A stretch of DNA of 64,000 nt from Pseudomonas arcuscaelestis (GCF_016881005.1 NZ_JACOPV010000004.1:248001-312000), one strand, 5' to 3'; shown: positions 36,277 to 46,336, counted from the first letter of the stretch. Notes: generated by a model not told the origin, from the letters alone. Numbers and translations: made by a program.

Positions 36277-37047
36277 ATGGCATTGGCTAAGCGCATCATC
36301 CCCTGCCTCGATGTCGATAACGGCCGGGTAGTCAAAGGCGTCAAGTTCGAGAACATTCGTGATGCCGGTGATCCGGTTGAAATCGCTCGCCGCTACGATG
36401 AACAGGGCGCTGACGAAATCACCTTTCTCGACATCACCGCCAGCGTCGATGGCCGTGACACCACGCTCCATACCGTTGAGCGTATGGCCAGCCAGGTGTT
36501 TATCCCGCTGACTGTAGGCGGTGGTGTGCGTACCGTGCAGGACATCCGTAACCTGCTCAATGCCGGTGCCGACAAGGTCTCGATCAACACTGCCGCGGTG
36601 TTCAACCCGGAGTTCGTCGGCGAAGCTGCCGCGCACTTTGGTTCCCAGTGCATTGTGGTTGCCATCGACGCCAAGAAAGTGTCCGGGCCGGGTGAAACCC
36701 CGCGCTGGGAAATCTTCACCCACGGTGGTCGCAAACCGACCGGTCTGGATGCGGTTGAGTGGGCGATGAAGATGGAAGGCCTGGGTGCCGGCGAGATTCT
36801 GCTGACCAGCATGGATCAGGACGGCATGAAGAATGGCTTTGACCTGGGTGTTACCCGGGCCATCAGCGATGCCTTGGGTATTCCGGTGATTGCTTCGGGA
36901 GGTGTGGGCAACCTGCAGCACCTGGCTGACGGAATTATCGAAGGACATGCCAGCGCAGTGCTGGCGGCGAGTATCTTCCATTTCGGCGAGTACACCGTGC
37001 CGGAAGCCAAGGCCTTCATGGCCAAGCAGGGGATCGTCGTTCGCTGA
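36277..37047 (+). CDS. hisF: Imidazole glycerol phosphate synthase, cyclase subunit
   Basis: This 256-residue barrel has Asp12 in [15 protein letters not shown] and the second catalytic Asp in VAIDAKK, plus the phosphate-binding VIASGGVGN and [12 protein letters not shown]. It works with HisH to form IGP and AICAR. The start at 36277 follows TGAGGA; the longer frame runs into hisA. Confidence 0.97.
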   Translation: MALAKRIIPCLDVDNGRVVKGVKFENIRDAGDPVEIARRYDEQGADEITFLDITASVDGRDTTLHTVERMASQVFIPLTVGGGVRTVQDIRNLLNAGADKVSINTAAVFNPEFVGEAAAHFGSQCIVVAIDAKKVSGPGETPRWEIFTHGGRKPTGLDAVEWAMKMEGLGAGEILLTSMDQDGMKNGFDLGVTRAISDALGIPVIASGGVGNLQHLADGIIEGHASAVLAASIFHFGEYTVPEAKAFMAKQGIVVR

Positions 37048-37051
37048 TGCC

Positions 37052-37104
37052 GCTATCGCGGGGCAAAACCGCTCCCTGTGGGAGCGGGCTTGCCCCGCGA
37101 TAGC
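37052..37104. repeat. REP palindrome between hisF and cbcV
   Basis: GCTATCGCGGGGCAAAACCG and an inverted copy GAGCGGGCTTGCCCCGCGAT meet at a short centre, forming a nearly perfect long hairpin between convergent genes. It may also stop transcription. Confidence 0.85.
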
Positions 37105-37105
37105 C

Positions 37106-38284
37106 TCAGCCCAGATTCTTGCCCAGCAACGCGTGATACAGCTCACTGTCGCCGAGAATTCCCACCACGGTATTACCTTCCTGAAGCACCAGCTTGTTAC
37201 CGGTTTGGTAACGGATCTGCAGTGCTTCGCGCATTCCAATGCTGGCACTCACCAGGGTCGGTTTGCGGCCCAGTTCCTCTACCGCCTCACCCGGTGCCCA
37301 ATTCTGCAGATCCATGCCGTTGGCGCCCTGACGCGCACCTTTGATGGTATTGCCTTCGGCCAGATCCAGCCAGGAGTCGCCGCCTGGGTCCAGGCACACC
37401 GAACCGTTGATCCGTTTGCACTTGTCCAACGTGCGCATCAGGCTGCGGCCGCACAGTACGTTGAGTGGGTTGGTGTGGGCGACGAAGGTCCGCACGTACT
37501 CATCGGCCGGGTTCAGAACGATCTCTTCCGGCTTGCTGTACTGGATGATTTTGCCGTCTTTCATGATGGCGATACGGCTGCCGAGCTTTAGTGCTTCATC
37601 CAGGTCGTGGCTGACGAAAACAATGGTTTTGCTCAGCTTGCGTTGCAGCTCCAGCAGTTCGTCTTGCAAGCCCTGGCGGATCAGCGGGTCAAGGGCGGAG
37701 AAAGGTTCGTCCATCAGCAGGATATCGGCGTCCATGGCCAGGGCGCGGGCCAGACCCACACGCTGCTGCATGCCGCCTGAGAGTTCGTCGGGCTTCTTGT
37801 TGCGCCATTGGGTAAGACCCACCAGCTCGAGCTTCTCGTCGACCAGTTTGCGCCGTTCCTTTTCCGGGCGACCCTGCATCTCCAGGCCGAAGCTGATGTT
37901 CTCGCGCACTGTCAGCCAAGGCATCAGGGCGAACTTCTGGAACACCATGGCGATGCGCTTGGTGCGCATCATTTTCAGCTCCGCCGGGGTGCAATGGGCG
38001 ATGTCGATATGCGAGCCTTCATGCTCGACGAACAACTTGCCTCGGCTCACCGTGTTGAGGCCGTTGATACAGCGCAGCAGGCTCGACTTGCCCGAGCCAG
38101 ACAACCCCATCAACACGCAGATTTCACCTTTGTTGACATCCAGGTTGGCTTTTTCCACGCCGACTACCAACCCGGTTTTTTTCAGAATCTGCTCCCGCGA
38201 AAGGCCTTGGTCGAGCAGGCTGAGTGCCTCACGCGGTCGGCTGGAGAAGATAACGTCTACATCTTCGAAGCGAATAATGCTCAT
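37106..38284 (-). CDS. cbcV: Choline/betaine/carnitine ABC transporter ATPase
   Basis: This 392-residue ProV/OpuAA-type ATPase has Walker A GLSGSGKS (60-67), signature LSGGMQQRVGLARAL, Walker B ILLMDEPFSALDP and a C-terminal region (about 280-390) with paired CBS-like segments of the kind that sense osmotic or ionic state. It powers CbcW with the binding protein CbcX, and in P. aeruginosa also with the stand-alone proteins CaiX and BetX. It overlaps cbcW by 4 bp and is the last gene of cbcXWV. Confidence 0.95.
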   Translation of the reverse strand: MSIIRFEDVDVIFSSRPREALSLLDQGLSREQILKKTGLVVGVEKANLDVNKGEICVLMGLSGSGKSSLLRCINGLNTVSRGKLFVEHEGSHIDIAHCTPAELKMMRTKRIAMVFQKFALMPWLTVRENISFGLEMQGRPEKERRKLVDEKLELVGLTQWRNKKPDELSGGMQQRVGLARALAMDADILLMDEPFSALDPLIRQGLQDELLELQRKLSKTIVFVSHDLDEALKLGSRIAIMKDGKIIQYSKPEEIVLNPADEYVRTFVAHTNPLNVLCGRSLMRTLDKCKRINGSVCLDPGGDSWLDLAEGNTIKGARQGANGMDLQNWAPGEAVEELGRKPTLVSASIGMREALQIRYQTGNKLVLQEGNTVVGILGDSELYHALLGKNLG

Positions 38285-39126
38285 GCTTCACTCCTTGCCG
38301 GTGCGTCGGGTTGTTTGCAGATACGGTCGAGCATGATCGCCAGCAGCACGATTGCAAGACCGGCTTCGAAGCCCAGGGCGATATCGGCAGTATTCAGTGC
38401 GTTGACTACAGGTTTGCCCAGGCCATCGGCGCCTACCAGCGCGGCAATTACCACCATCGACAACGAGAGCATGATGCATTGGGTAACGCCGGCAGCGATG
38501 CTCGGCATGGCATGGGGCAGCTCGATGCGCGACAGCAGCTGGCGGCGCGAACAACCGAATGCCTTGCCGGCGTCGAGCAGTTCCTGGGGCACATCACAGA
38601 TACCCAGATAGGTCAGGCGGATCGGTGCAGCGATGGCGAACACCACCGTTGAGATCAGGCCGGGAACCACCCCCAGACCGAACAGCGTCAGGGTCGGGAT
38701 CAGGTAGACGAAGGTGGGTACTGTTTGCATCAGGTCCAGCACTGGGCGCATTGCGGTGTAGAACATCGGTTTGTGCGCGGCGAGAATTCCCAGCGGTACG
38801 CCGATGGCCACGCAGACCATAGTGGCGAACAGTACCTGTGCCAGGGTCTCCATGGTTTCTTGCCAGTAGCCAAGGTTGAGGATCAGCAGGAAAGACAGTA
38901 CGCAGAAAGCGGTCAGCGACCATTTACGCTGAATCAGGTGCGCGATCACTGCAATCAGGCCGATCAGGACGAAGGGGTTGAACCAGGTCAGTGCCCCGGT
39001 CACTCCGTGAATCATCAATTCCAGTGCTTCAGCGAAGGCATCGAAGTAGTTGGCGCCATGTTGCGTCAACCAGTCAACGAAGCCTGCGATGTACTGGCCC
39101 AGTGGTATTTTTTGATCGATCAGCAT
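38281..39126 (-). CDS. cbcW: Choline/betaine/carnitine ABC transporter permease
   Basis: This 281-residue ProW-type permease has an N-terminal periplasm-facing helix, about six membrane segments and the EAA loop QELLDAGKAFGCSRRQLLSRI. It forms the channel of the CbcXWV importer. It lies 69 bp after cbcX and overlaps cbcV. Confidence 0.95.
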   Translation of the reverse strand: MLIDQKIPLGQYIAGFVDWLTQHGANYFDAFAEALELMIHGVTGALTWFNPFVLIGLIAVIAHLIQRKWSLTAFCVLSFLLILNLGYWQETMETLAQVLFATMVCVAIGVPLGILAAHKPMFYTAMRPVLDLMQTVPTFVYLIPTLTLFGLGVVPGLISTVVFAIAAPIRLTYLGICDVPQELLDAGKAFGCSRRQLLSRIELPHAMPSIAAGVTQCIMLSLSMVVIAALVGADGLGKPVVNALNTADIALGFEAGLAIVLLAIMLDRICKQPDAPARSEA

Positions 39127-39195
39127 GATAGCGAGCGTCCACCTGCATAAGATTGAAGACAGCCTGCGGCGGGACGGGCCCGCCGCAGGTGGTGC

Positions 39196-40143
39196 TTACT
39201 GCGTGAGTTTGGCCTTTGCCGCCTCCAGGCCGGGTTTGCCGTCAACGGTGGTAACTCCAGCCAGCCAGGTATCGAGTACTTGGGGGTTCTTTTTCAGCCA
39301 GGCCTTGGCAGCTGCGTCGGGTTTCATCTTGTCGTCCAGGACGTTGCCCATCAGGGTGCTTTCCATGTCCAGGGTGAAGGACAGGTTTTTCAGCAACTGA
39401 CCGACGTTGCTGCATTCCTGCACATAGCCCTTGCGGGTATTGGTGAGCACGGTGGCCTTGCCGTAATCAGGACCGAAGAAGTCATCGCCACCATCGAGGT
39501 ATTTCATCTTGAAACGGGTGTTCATCGGGTGGGGCTCCCAGCCCAGGAACACCACATCGTTGCCGCGGCGGGCAGCACGATCAACTTGCGAAAGCATCCC
39601 GGCTTCGCTGGACTCGACCACCTTGAAACCGGCGTCCTTGAGGCCGAAGGCGTTCTTGTCGATCATGCTCTGGATGGTGCGGTTGCCGTCGTTACCGGGT
39701 TCGATCCCGTAGATTTTGCCGTCCAGTTCTTTCTTGAACTTGGGGATATCGGCGAAGGTTTTCAGGCCTTTGTCATACAGCGCCTGGGGCACGGCCAAGG
39801 TGTACTTGGCGTTTTCAAGGTTGGCCCGTACGGTCTCCACCGTGCCGGCATCGCGGTACTGCTTGATGTCGTTTTCCATTGTCGGCATCCAGTTGCCGAG
39901 AAACACATCCATATTCTTGCCATCGGCCAGCGACTTGTAGGTCACCGGCACCGAGATCATGGTGGTTTTGGTCTTGTACCCCAGCGATTGCAGCACGACG
40001 CTGGTAACGGCGGTGGTCACGGTAATGTCGGTCCAACCGACATCAGAGAAGTTAACGGTATGGCACTGCTCCGGCTCTGCGGCCTGAGCCAGCAGCGGCA
40101 CACTCAACAGCGTGGCCAGCAATAACGAGGGTGAACCTTTCAT
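39196..40143 (-). CDS. cbcX: Choline/betaine/carnitine-binding protein
   Basis: This 315-residue OpuAC-type periplasmic protein has a signal peptide (cleavage after about residue 21, LAQA). The OpuAC pattern is clear: CHTVNFSDVGWTDITVTTAV, YGIEPGNDGNRTIQSM and FLGWEPHPMNTRFKMKYLDGG. It feeds CbcWV. The start has AGGAG at good spacing. It diverges from sdaB across a 449-bp control region. Confidence 0.94.
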   Translation of the reverse strand: MKGSPSLLLATLLSVPLLAQAAEPEQCHTVNFSDVGWTDITVTTAVTSVVLQSLGYKTKTTMISVPVTYKSLADGKNMDVFLGNWMPTMENDIKQYRDAGTVETVRANLENAKYTLAVPQALYDKGLKTFADIPKFKKELDGKIYGIEPGNDGNRTIQSMIDKNAFGLKDAGFKVVESSEAGMLSQVDRAARRGNDVVFLGWEPHPMNTRFKMKYLDGGDDFFGPDYGKATVLTNTRKGYVQECSNVGQLLKNLSFTLDMESTLMGNVLDDKMKPDAAAKAWLKKNPQVLDTWLAGVTTVDGKPGLEAAKAKLTQ

Positions 40144-40592
40144 TCAATGGACTCCTGATGTTTTTGTCGGATGTCCCACGGGACCGCCGTGCTTTATGTT
40201 TTGCATTCGGTCGGGCCGGGCTATCGGGCGATAGCGGGACAGGTGCCGTGCAATCGAGTCGATACCGATCATCTAACAGCGAAAATCAAACGCCTACAGG
40301 GTGCGTCGTATCCAGTACAGACAGGGTCGCTTCCAGTGTCGATGAGGTCGTTTACAGGTTTGTCCGGCCCTGTAAACGTAGTTTTGCTGGCGCTGCACCG
40401 CAAAAAAACGGCGCAGGGACGGTGCTGACAACTGGCGGCGTTGCTGGGCAAGAGTGCGTCGGTTGTAGACGTCAGACGTGCGTTCAAAAGCCTGATGATG
40501 CGCGAGTTCGGCGGATTGCCGCCTTTTCAGCGTAGCAGTTGCAACGCCCTTGGCTTGGGTTGTGGGTGGCTGCTCATTCAGGAGTTTGCGCC
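40144..40592. other. Divergent control region cbcX/sdaB, 449 bp
   Basis: It must hold both promoters. A 21-bp-spaced direct repeat (40304-40337) lies near the middle and is the best operator candidate. No gene is evident. A TTTACAGG...CCTGTAAA inverted repeat lies at about 40352-40376. Confidence 0.7.
40304..40337 (+). promoter_or_regulatory. Candidate GbdR operator upstream of cbcX/sdaB
   Basis: CGTCGTATCCAGT (40304) and GGTCGCTTCCAGT (40325) are 13-mers matching at 10 positions and spaced exactly 21 bp. AraC-family proteins typically bind direct repeats at two helical turns. The same GTCG core and spacing recur at other betaine-cluster promoters. Confidence 0.55.
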
Positions 40593-41969
40593 ATGGCCAT
40601 CAGTGTGTTCGACCTGTTCAAGATCGGCGTTGGTCCATCCAGTTCTCATACCGTCGGGCCCATGCGCGCAGCAGCGTTGTTTGTCCAGGGGCTGCGTGAT
40701 CGTGGCGAGCTTGAGCAGGTACAACGCGTCGAGGTGCGCCTGTACGGCTCGTTATCGGCTACCGGCATCGGCCATGGCAGCGACAACGCGGTGATCATGG
40801 GCCTGATGGGCGAGTGGCCGGATGCAATCGACCCGTCGCAGATTGCACCGCGCATCGCTGCATTGCGCGAAACAGACACCTTGCTGCTCGATGGGCGGCT
40901 GCAGGTCGGCTTTGCCTGGCGCCGCGACATGCTGCTGCTGGATGAAAACCTGCCTTACCATCCCAACGCCATGACCCTGATTGCTGAAGGCGCTGCGGGC
41001 GAGCTGCATCGCGATACCTATTACTCGGTCGGTGGCGGCTTTGTGGTCGATGCGGCGCAGGCAGCGAGCGGCGTGCTGGATGCTGACAACACCGAGCTTC
41101 CCTACGATTTCAACAGTGCTGCTGAGTTGTTGGCGCTGTGCAAGCAAAACGACATGCGCGTGTCGCAACTGATGCTGGAAAACGAGAAAGTCTGGCGCAG
41201 CGAAGCAGAGATTCGAGCCGGTCTGCTCAAACTCTGGCATGCCATGCAGGCCTGTGTTGAAAACGGTCTGAAATACGAAGGCATTCTTCCCGGCGGGCTG
41301 AATGTGAAGCGCCGCGCCGCCAAGCTTCATCGCAGCTTGCTGGAACTGAACAAGCCCAATGTGATTGGTTCGACCTTGAGCGCCATGGAATGGGTCAATC
41401 TATATGCCCTGGCGGTCAACGAGGAAAACGCTGCAGGCGGGCGCATGGTAACCGCGCCAACCAATGGTGCTGCCGGGATCATTCCGGCGGTGCTGCATTA
41501 CTACATGCGTTTTAGCGACCAGGTAAGCGAAGCCTGCGTGGTCGACTTTTTTCTCGGCGCGGCGGCGGTCGGTATTCTGTGCAAGAAAAACGCGTCTATA
41601 TCCGGCGCTGAAGTGGGCTGCCAGGGTGAGGTTGGTTCGGCCTGTGCGATGGCGGCGGCAGGCTTGGCAGAAGTGTTAGGCGCAACGCCGGGACAACTGG
41701 AGAACGCCGCTGAAATCGGCCTTGAACATAACCTGGGGCTCACCTGCGATCCGGTTGGCGGCCTGGTTCAGGTGCCTTGCATCGAGCGCAACGCGATTGC
41801 TGCGGTGAAGGCAATCAACGCGGCACAAATGGCGCTGCGCGGTGACGGTGAACACTTCATCTCGCTTGACCGAGTGATCCGCACCATGCGCGACACGGGC
41901 GCCGACATGCACGACAAGTACAAGGAAACCTCGCGTGGCGGCTTGGCCGTGAGCGCCATCGAGTGTTGA
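40593..41969 (+). CDS. sdaB: L-serine dehydratase
   Basis: This 458-residue single-chain enzyme contains both the alpha and beta parts of Fe-S serine dehydratase: [14 protein letters not shown] near the N terminus, then [22 protein letters not shown] and [20 protein letters not shown] with the cluster cysteines. It deaminates serine to pyruvate, the exit for the glycine/serine made from betaine demethylation. The ATG at 40593 has AGGAG upstream; the ORF's longer start is not supported. It lies between the transporter and gbdR, matching the order in P. aeruginosa. Confidence 0.93.
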   Translation: MAISVFDLFKIGVGPSSSHTVGPMRAAALFVQGLRDRGELEQVQRVEVRLYGSLSATGIGHGSDNAVIMGLMGEWPDAIDPSQIAPRIAALRETDTLLLDGRLQVGFAWRRDMLLLDENLPYHPNAMTLIAEGAAGELHRDTYYSVGGGFVVDAAQAASGVLDADNTELPYDFNSAAELLALCKQNDMRVSQLMLENEKVWRSEAEIRAGLLKLWHAMQACVENGLKYEGILPGGLNVKRRAAKLHRSLLELNKPNVIGSTLSAMEWVNLYALAVNEENAAGGRMVTAPTNGAAGIIPAVLHYYMRFSDQVSEACVVDFFLGAAAVGILCKKNASISGAEVGCQGEVGSACAMAAAGLAEVLGATPGQLENAAEIGLEHNLGLTCDPVGGLVQVPCIERNAIAAVKAINAAQMALRGDGEHFISLDRVIRTMRDTGADMHDKYKETSRGGLAVSAIEC

Positions 41970-42062
41970 TCTGGCCTGCGCTATTTATGCCCGTGCCTGG
42001 CACGCCTGCCACCTTTTGGCGCGTGTCTCTATCAGGTTCTTGGAACGCTTGCTGAAGAAGGC

Positions 42063-42094
42063 TGTTACCCCGGCCACTTGTGCCTGGGGTGACA
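42063..42094. promoter_or_regulatory. Dyad TGTTACCCC...GGGGTGACA, candidate activator site
   Basis: A 9-bp inverted repeat with one mismatch and a 14-bp spacer, about 175-205 bp upstream of the sigma-54 promoter, the usual range for an enhancer-binding protein. The TGTTAC half matches the CbrB motif, but the 20-bp gap to GTGACA is longer than that motif's usual 14-15 bp. Confidence 0.4.
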
Positions 42095-42267
42095 CTCGGA
42101 AATGTCGTTTCTGGGCATCCTTCCCACAAGTGCTACCGAATTGCTCATGTCTCCCGTGCAGCAGCGCTAGCACGGTGTTTTGCGTTTAAAACCCAAGCTT
42201 GGAACAGTTGCCAGATAGACGCTGCGCGACGTCGTTTTTGGGTTTTGTTGAATAGCCATTCAATTTC

Positions 42268-42284
42268 AGGCACGGCAATTGCGT
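42268..42284 (+). promoter_or_regulatory. Sigma-54 promoter of gbdR
   Basis: AGGCACGGCAATTGCGT fits GGCACG-N4-TTGC exactly, with GG at 42269-42270 and GC at 42281-42282 (10-bp spacing). The start would be near 42294, about 90 bp before the gbdR ATG. Confidence 0.8.
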
Positions 42285-42381
42285 TGTGATTACCAAAGCC
42301 CCTGCATTCGAATTGGGGCCGTGACAAAAAAAGCCCGCGCCTGCCTGAGGCGCAACCTGCATTGTGTGAGGAGATACCGCG

Positions 42382-43485
42382 ATGACGTCGTACAACTCCG
42401 GGACCCCAACCCAGAACCGCACGCCACAGTCCATCGGCTTCCTGCTGTTGGATAACTTCACTCTTATCTCCCTGGCTTCGGCCGTCGAGCCGCTGCGCAT
42501 GGCTAACCAACTGTCCGGGCGCGAGCTGTATCGCTGGAGTACCTTGAGCGTGGATGGTGGTCAGGTGTGGGCCAGTGACGGCTTGCAAATCACTCCCGAT
42601 GCCGCGATGCACAAGGCACCGGCCATGGATACCGTTATTGTCTGTGGCGGCATCGGTATTCAGCGCACGGTGACTCGCGAGCACGTGACCTGGCTGCAAA
42701 GCCAGGCCCGCCAGTCGCGCCGCCTGGGTGCGGTCTGCACCGGCAGTTGGGCGCTGGCGTGCGCCGGGCTGCTCGACGGCTTCGATTGCAGCGTGCACTG
42801 GGAATGCCTGGCGGCGATGCAGGAAGCCTTCCCGCGGGTGAGCATGAGCACCCGACTGTTCACCCTCGACCGTAACCGGTTCACCAGCTCCGGCGGTACT
42901 GCGCCGCTGGACATGATGCTGCACCTGATCAGTCGCGATCATGGCCGTGAGCTTTCGGCGGCGATTTCCGAGATGTTTGTCTACGAGCGAATTCGCAACG
43001 AGCAGGATCACCAGCGTGTACCGCTCAAGCACATGCTCGGTACCAACCAGCCGAAGCTGCAGGAAATCGTTGCGCTGATGGAAGCCAACCTGGAAGAGCC
43101 GATCGATCTGGACGAGTTGGCGGTGTATGTGGCGGTATCGCGTCGCCAGCTCGAGCGACTGTTCCAGAAATACCTGCACTGCTCGCCGTCGCGCTATTAC
43201 CTCAAGCTGCGCCTGATTCGCGCCCGGCAATTGCTCAAGCAGACCCCCATGTCGATCATCGAAGTGGCCTCGGTGTGCGGCTTCGTTTCTACCCCGCACT
43301 TCTCCAAGTGCTACCGCGAGTATTTCGGCATTCCGCCGCGTGACGAACGTGTGGGCTCCAACACGGCGCAGCAGGTGGCGATGATGCCGATTCCACAGGC
43401 AATGGTGCTGTCGCCACTGGCGGGGCCTATGTCGGCGCTGAGCCAGGCGCGTAACGAGTCGACATTTGCCAGCGTGAGGCTATAG
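42382..43485 (+). CDS. gbdR: Glycine-betaine/dimethylglycine-responsive regulator
   Basis: This 367-residue GlxA-type AraC regulator has an N-terminal DJ-1/PfpI-like domain (about 17-185, with the conserved CTGSWALACAGLLDG block) and a C-terminal pair of HTH motifs (ELAVYVAVSRRQLERLFQKY and IIEVASVCGFVSTPHFSKCY). Its place next to sdaB and cbcXWV identifies it as GbdR, which activates betaine and dimethylglycine catabolism genes. The start follows GAGGAG. Its promoter is sigma-54 dependent by sequence, linking the regulon to nitrogen or carbon status. Confidence 0.95.
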   Translation: MTSYNSGTPTQNRTPQSIGFLLLDNFTLISLASAVEPLRMANQLSGRELYRWSTLSVDGGQVWASDGLQITPDAAMHKAPAMDTVIVCGGIGIQRTVTREHVTWLQSQARQSRRLGAVCTGSWALACAGLLDGFDCSVHWECLAAMQEAFPRVSMSTRLFTLDRNRFTSSGGTAPLDMMLHLISRDHGRELSAAISEMFVYERIRNEQDHQRVPLKHMLGTNQPKLQEIVALMEANLEEPIDLDELAVYVAVSRRQLERLFQKYLHCSPSRYYLKLRLIRARQLLKQTPMSIIEVASVCGFVSTPHFSKCYREYFGIPPRDERVGSNTAQQVAMMPIPQAMVLSPLAGPMSALSQARNESTFASVRL

Positions 43486-43498
43486 GTCAGGTTGGATT

Positions 43499-43560
43499 TA
43501 TCGCGGGGCAAGCCCGCTCCCACAGGTGATCAGCAACCTGTGGGAGCGGGCTTGCCCCTT
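43499..43560. repeat. REPIN: two inverted REPs
   Basis: TCGCGGGGCAAGCCCGCTCC and its inverted copy surround AGGTGATCAGCAACCT, giving a long perfect-stem hairpin between convergent genes. Confidence 0.9.
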
Positions 43561-43564
43561 ACTT

Positions 43565-43819
43565 TCAGCGATTGTTGAATTCGGCCAAGGCGGGCAACAA
43601 CTGCTTTTCGATGGCCTGGCGCACCGCCGGCAGAATGGTCGCATTGCCGGTGTACAGCTGCTCTACCAGGCCCTTCAGGGCTTTGGCCCTTTGCTCGCTC
43701 AAGCCACGCACCGCACATTCGCAGGCCTGCTCGGCACTGGCGTCGGTCGGCATTTCGAAACCCAGAGCGCGCAATTGGCTCAACAGGTCGTCCTGATCAA
43801 TCAAATCCGCATGCATCAT
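43565..43819 (-). CDS. Small hypothetical protein, 84 residues
   Basis: An acidic, helical, cytosolic protein with a CEC motif (SAEQACECAVRGLSEQ). It has no known domain. The ATG at 43819 has AAGGA ten bases upstream. It follows cdhB by 124 bp on the same strand and could be the last gene of the carnitine operon, but no function is indicated. Confidence 0.6.
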   Translation of the reverse strand: MMHADLIDQDDLLSQLRALGFEMPTDASAEQACECAVRGLSEQRAKALKGLVEQLYTGNATILPAVRQAIEKQLLPALAEFNNR

Positions 43820-43943
43820 GGCTTTTGTCCTTGTTTGCAGGTGTGATCGTCAGTCGATTCTGTGGGCACCACTGCAGTGGGGCAAGCGCAGAATGTGGCA
43901 ATGGCTGCTTTACCTAAGAGCAGGTCGTTTTTAGGGCAGGATG

Positions 43944-44414
43944 CTATGTGGGAAGCGCAATCAACCGGCCCACGAATTGCGCTGCTGGAAGGTCTATCTG
44001 GTCAGCGAAAATTTCTTGCAAGCGTTCCATCGCCTCGGGCGCGAAGGGCGCCGAGCGTGGGCCGGCGAGGTCTACGTGCAGCAGCATCTGTTCACTGGCC
44101 GCCAGCACCGGCTCAAAGTCTTCACGGTGCAGGCTGTGGTACAGGTGCAGGCGTTTGCGATCAAAGCCAATGACCTGTGTCTGCACCCAGACGTCAGTGC
44201 CCAGCTTTACCTCATGGAGGTAGTTGAGGTGGCATTCCAGGGTAAACAAGGAGTTGCCGCTGGCGCTGCGGTTGTCACTATCAAGCCCGATGCGGTCCAT
44301 GAATGCATCGGTGGCATAGCTGAATATCAAAAGGTAGAAAGCATCGCGCAGATGCCCGTTGTAGTCGACCCAGTCCGCCTGGACTGGGGTTTTGTAGGTG
44401 ATCAGTGCGGGCAT
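43944..44414 (-). CDS. cdhB: Betainyl-CoA thioesterase
   Basis: This 156-residue hot-dog-fold thioesterase has the 4HBT pattern: VQADWVDYNGHLRDAFYLLI with the catalytic Asp, then LGTDVWVQTQVIGFDRKRLH. In the carnitine pathway it releases glycine betaine from betainyl-CoA made by CdhC. It is the third step of the cluster, 13 bp after cdhA. Confidence 0.92.
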   Translation of the reverse strand: MPALITYKTPVQADWVDYNGHLRDAFYLLIFSYATDAFMDRIGLDSDNRSASGNSLFTLECHLNYLHEVKLGTDVWVQTQVIGFDRKRLHLYHSLHREDFEPVLAASEQMLLHVDLAGPRSAPFAPEAMERLQEIFADQIDLPAAQFVGRLIALPT

Positions 44415-44427
44415 CAGAGGGCTCCGG

Positions 44428-45393
44428 TCAGTCGCTGAAGGCCATGCCGTGTTTGGCTTTGGTGGTTTTCACTGCCTCAAGTACAGCCAGCAGGCAATCA
44501 TCACGATAGCGCTCCAGCGCGCTAATGCTGCGCTCGCCCAGTTGTTCGCTGGTGCCTTCGACCACAGCATCGATCAGGCCGTCAGTCAGTTCCGGCGCCG
44601 GCAGGTACGTCCAAGGTAGCTGCAGGGCCGGGCCAAACTGCGCCATGAAGTGGCGCATGCCAGCGTCGCCTCCGGCCAGGGTATAGGTCAAGAAGGTGCC
44701 CATGAACGACCATCTCAGGCCTGCGCCAAAGCGTATCGCATCGTCGATTTCACCGGTGCTCGCCACACCGTCGTTGACCAGGTGCAGTGCTTCACGCCAT
44801 AGCGCTTCGAGCAGGCGGTCGGCAATGAACCCCGGGACTTCCTTGCGTACATGCAGGGGGCGCATACCCAACGCGGTATAGACGGTTTTTGCGGCCTCGA
44901 TGGCTTCAGGCGCGGTCTTCTTGCCGCCAACAATTTCCACTAAAGGCAGCAGGTACACCGGGTTGAACGGGTGACCGACCACGCAGCGTTCAGGGCGGGT
45001 GGATGATTCATAGAACTCGCTGGGTAACAGTCCGGAAGTGCTCGAACCGATCAAGGCGTCGGGCTTGGCGGCGGCGCTGATTTTGCCGTGCAGGTCGAGT
45101 TTGAGCTCAAGGCGCTCCGGGGCGCTCTCTTGAATGAAGTCGGCATCACGTACGCATTCTTCGATGGTGCTGACAAACCGCAGGCGCTGTTGTGACGCTC
45201 CTGCCGCCAGGCCCTGCTGTTCCAGTGCCGGCCAGGCATTGGCAACGCGTTTGCGCAGAGCGGCCTCAGCGCCCGGTGCCGGATCCCAAGCCACTACATC
45301 GAGGCCATGCGCCAGGGCGCGAGCCACCCAGCCGCTGCCGATTACACCACTGCCCAACGCTGCAAAAGTCTTGATTTCGGTGATAAAGCTCAT
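44428..45393 (-). CDS. cdhA: L-carnitine dehydrogenase
   Basis: This 321-residue NAD-dependent 3-hydroxyacyl-CoA-dehydrogenase-like enzyme oxidises L-carnitine to 3-dehydrocarnitine. It has the Rossmann motif GSGVIGSG (14-21), the catalytic [15 protein letters not shown] block and the [15 protein letters not shown] helix. It is separated from cdhC by 15 bp and from cdhB by 13 bp, so it is cotranscribed with both. Confidence 0.95.
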   Translation of the reverse strand: MSFITEIKTFAALGSGVIGSGWVARALAHGLDVVAWDPAPGAEAALRKRVANAWPALEQQGLAAGASQQRLRFVSTIEECVRDADFIQESAPERLELKLDLHGKISAAAKPDALIGSSTSGLLPSEFYESSTRPERCVVGHPFNPVYLLPLVEIVGGKKTAPEAIEAAKTVYTALGMRPLHVRKEVPGFIADRLLEALWREALHLVNDGVASTGEIDDAIRFGAGLRWSFMGTFLTYTLAGGDAGMRHFMAQFGPALQLPWTYLPAPELTDGLIDAVVEGTSEQLGERSISALERYRDDCLLAVLEAVKTTKAKHGMAFSD

Positions 45394-45408
45394 TTCCTAC
45401 TCCACTGA

Positions 45409-46293
45409 TCAGCGACGGCTCAGGTTCATTTTTGCTCGGCCTTCGGCTGGGGTAAGCACGCGGGCACCAAGACGGCTGAGGATCTGCGTGGCGCGCTCGA
45501 CCAACTGTCCGTTGCTGGCCAGCACGCCTTTGTCCAGATACAGGTTGTCTTCCAGACCTACCCGTACGTTGCCGCCAAGCAGGACTGCCTGGGCCGCCAT
45601 TGGCATCTGCATGCGACCAATGCCAAACCCGGCCCAGGTCACGCCGGCTGGCAGGTTGTCGACCATGGCTTTCATGGTGGCGGTGTCGGCTGGCGCTCCC
45701 CACGGGATACCCAGGCACAGCTGGAACAACGGATCGTCGAGCAGGCCTTCTTTGATCATCTGCTTGGCGAACCACAAGTGCCCGGTGTCGAAAATCTCCA
45801 GTTCGGCTTTCACCCCCAGTTCGGTGATGCGCTTGGCCCCAGCCCGTAACTGCGCGGGTGTCGAAACATAGATGCTGTTGCCGTCGCCAAAGTTGAGGGT
45901 GCCGCAGTCGAGCGTGCAGATCTCCGGCAACAGCGCTTCAACGTGGGCCAGCCGTTCCAGCGGGCCGATCAGGTCGGTGCCGCTACCAAACTCAAGGGGT
46001 GTTTCACCTGGGCCAATTTCCAGATCGCCGCCCATGCCGGCAGTGAGGTTGACGATGATGTCCACATCGGCTTCACGGATGCGCTCCATTACCTCGCGGT
46101 ACAGCGCTACGTCACGGCTGAAGCGTCCGGTTTGCGGATCGCGAACGTGGCAATGCACCACGGTTGCACCGGCCTTTGCCGCTTCCACGGCGGCTTCGGC
46201 AATTTGCTTGGGGGTAACCGGGACCAAGTGACTCTTGCTGGCAGTGTCACCCGCGCCGGTCAGGGCGCAGGTAATGATGACGTCGTGGTTCAT
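45409..46293 (-). CDS. cdhC: 3-Dehydrocarnitine:acetyl-CoA trimethylamine transferase (BKACE family)
   Basis: This 294-residue beta-keto acid cleavage enzyme has the Zn ligands in [12 protein letters not shown] and typical blocks NLTAGMGGD and [12 protein letters not shown]. It splits 3-dehydrocarnitine with acetyl-CoA into betainyl-CoA and acetoacetate. The ATG at 46293 has AGGA at good spacing; the longer frame is a read-through of a REP. It is the middle gene of caiX-cdhC-cdhA-cdhB. Confidence 0.94.
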   Translation of the reverse strand: MNHDVIITCALTGAGDTASKSHLVPVTPKQIAEAAVEAAKAGATVVHCHVRDPQTGRFSRDVALYREVMERIREADVDIIVNLTAGMGGDLEIGPGETPLEFGSGTDLIGPLERLAHVEALLPEICTLDCGTLNFGDGNSIYVSTPAQLRAGAKRITELGVKAELEIFDTGHLWFAKQMIKEGLLDDPLFQLCLGIPWGAPADTATMKAMVDNLPAGVTWAGFGIGRMQMPMAAQAVLLGGNVRVGLEDNLYLDKGVLASNGQLVERATQILSRLGARVLTPAEGRAKMNLSRR

Positions 46294-46302
46294 GGCGGCT
46301 TC

Positions 46303-46330
46303 CTGTAGGAGCGGGCTTGCCCCGTAATGG
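46303..46330. repeat. Single REP between caiX and cdhC
   Basis: TGTAGGAGCGGGCTTGCCCC matches the REP core, inside the operon gap, where it could affect mRNA processing. Confidence 0.7.
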
Positions 46331-46336
46331 GATCTG

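Larger units (their letters stand above)
41970..42381. other. Control region upstream of gbdR, 412 bp
   Basis: It holds the sigma-54 promoter (42268-42284) and a distant dyad (42063-42094). No gene is evident; minus-strand frames here are shadows without ribosome sites. The gbdR ribosome site is GAGGAG at 42369-42374. Confidence 0.75.
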
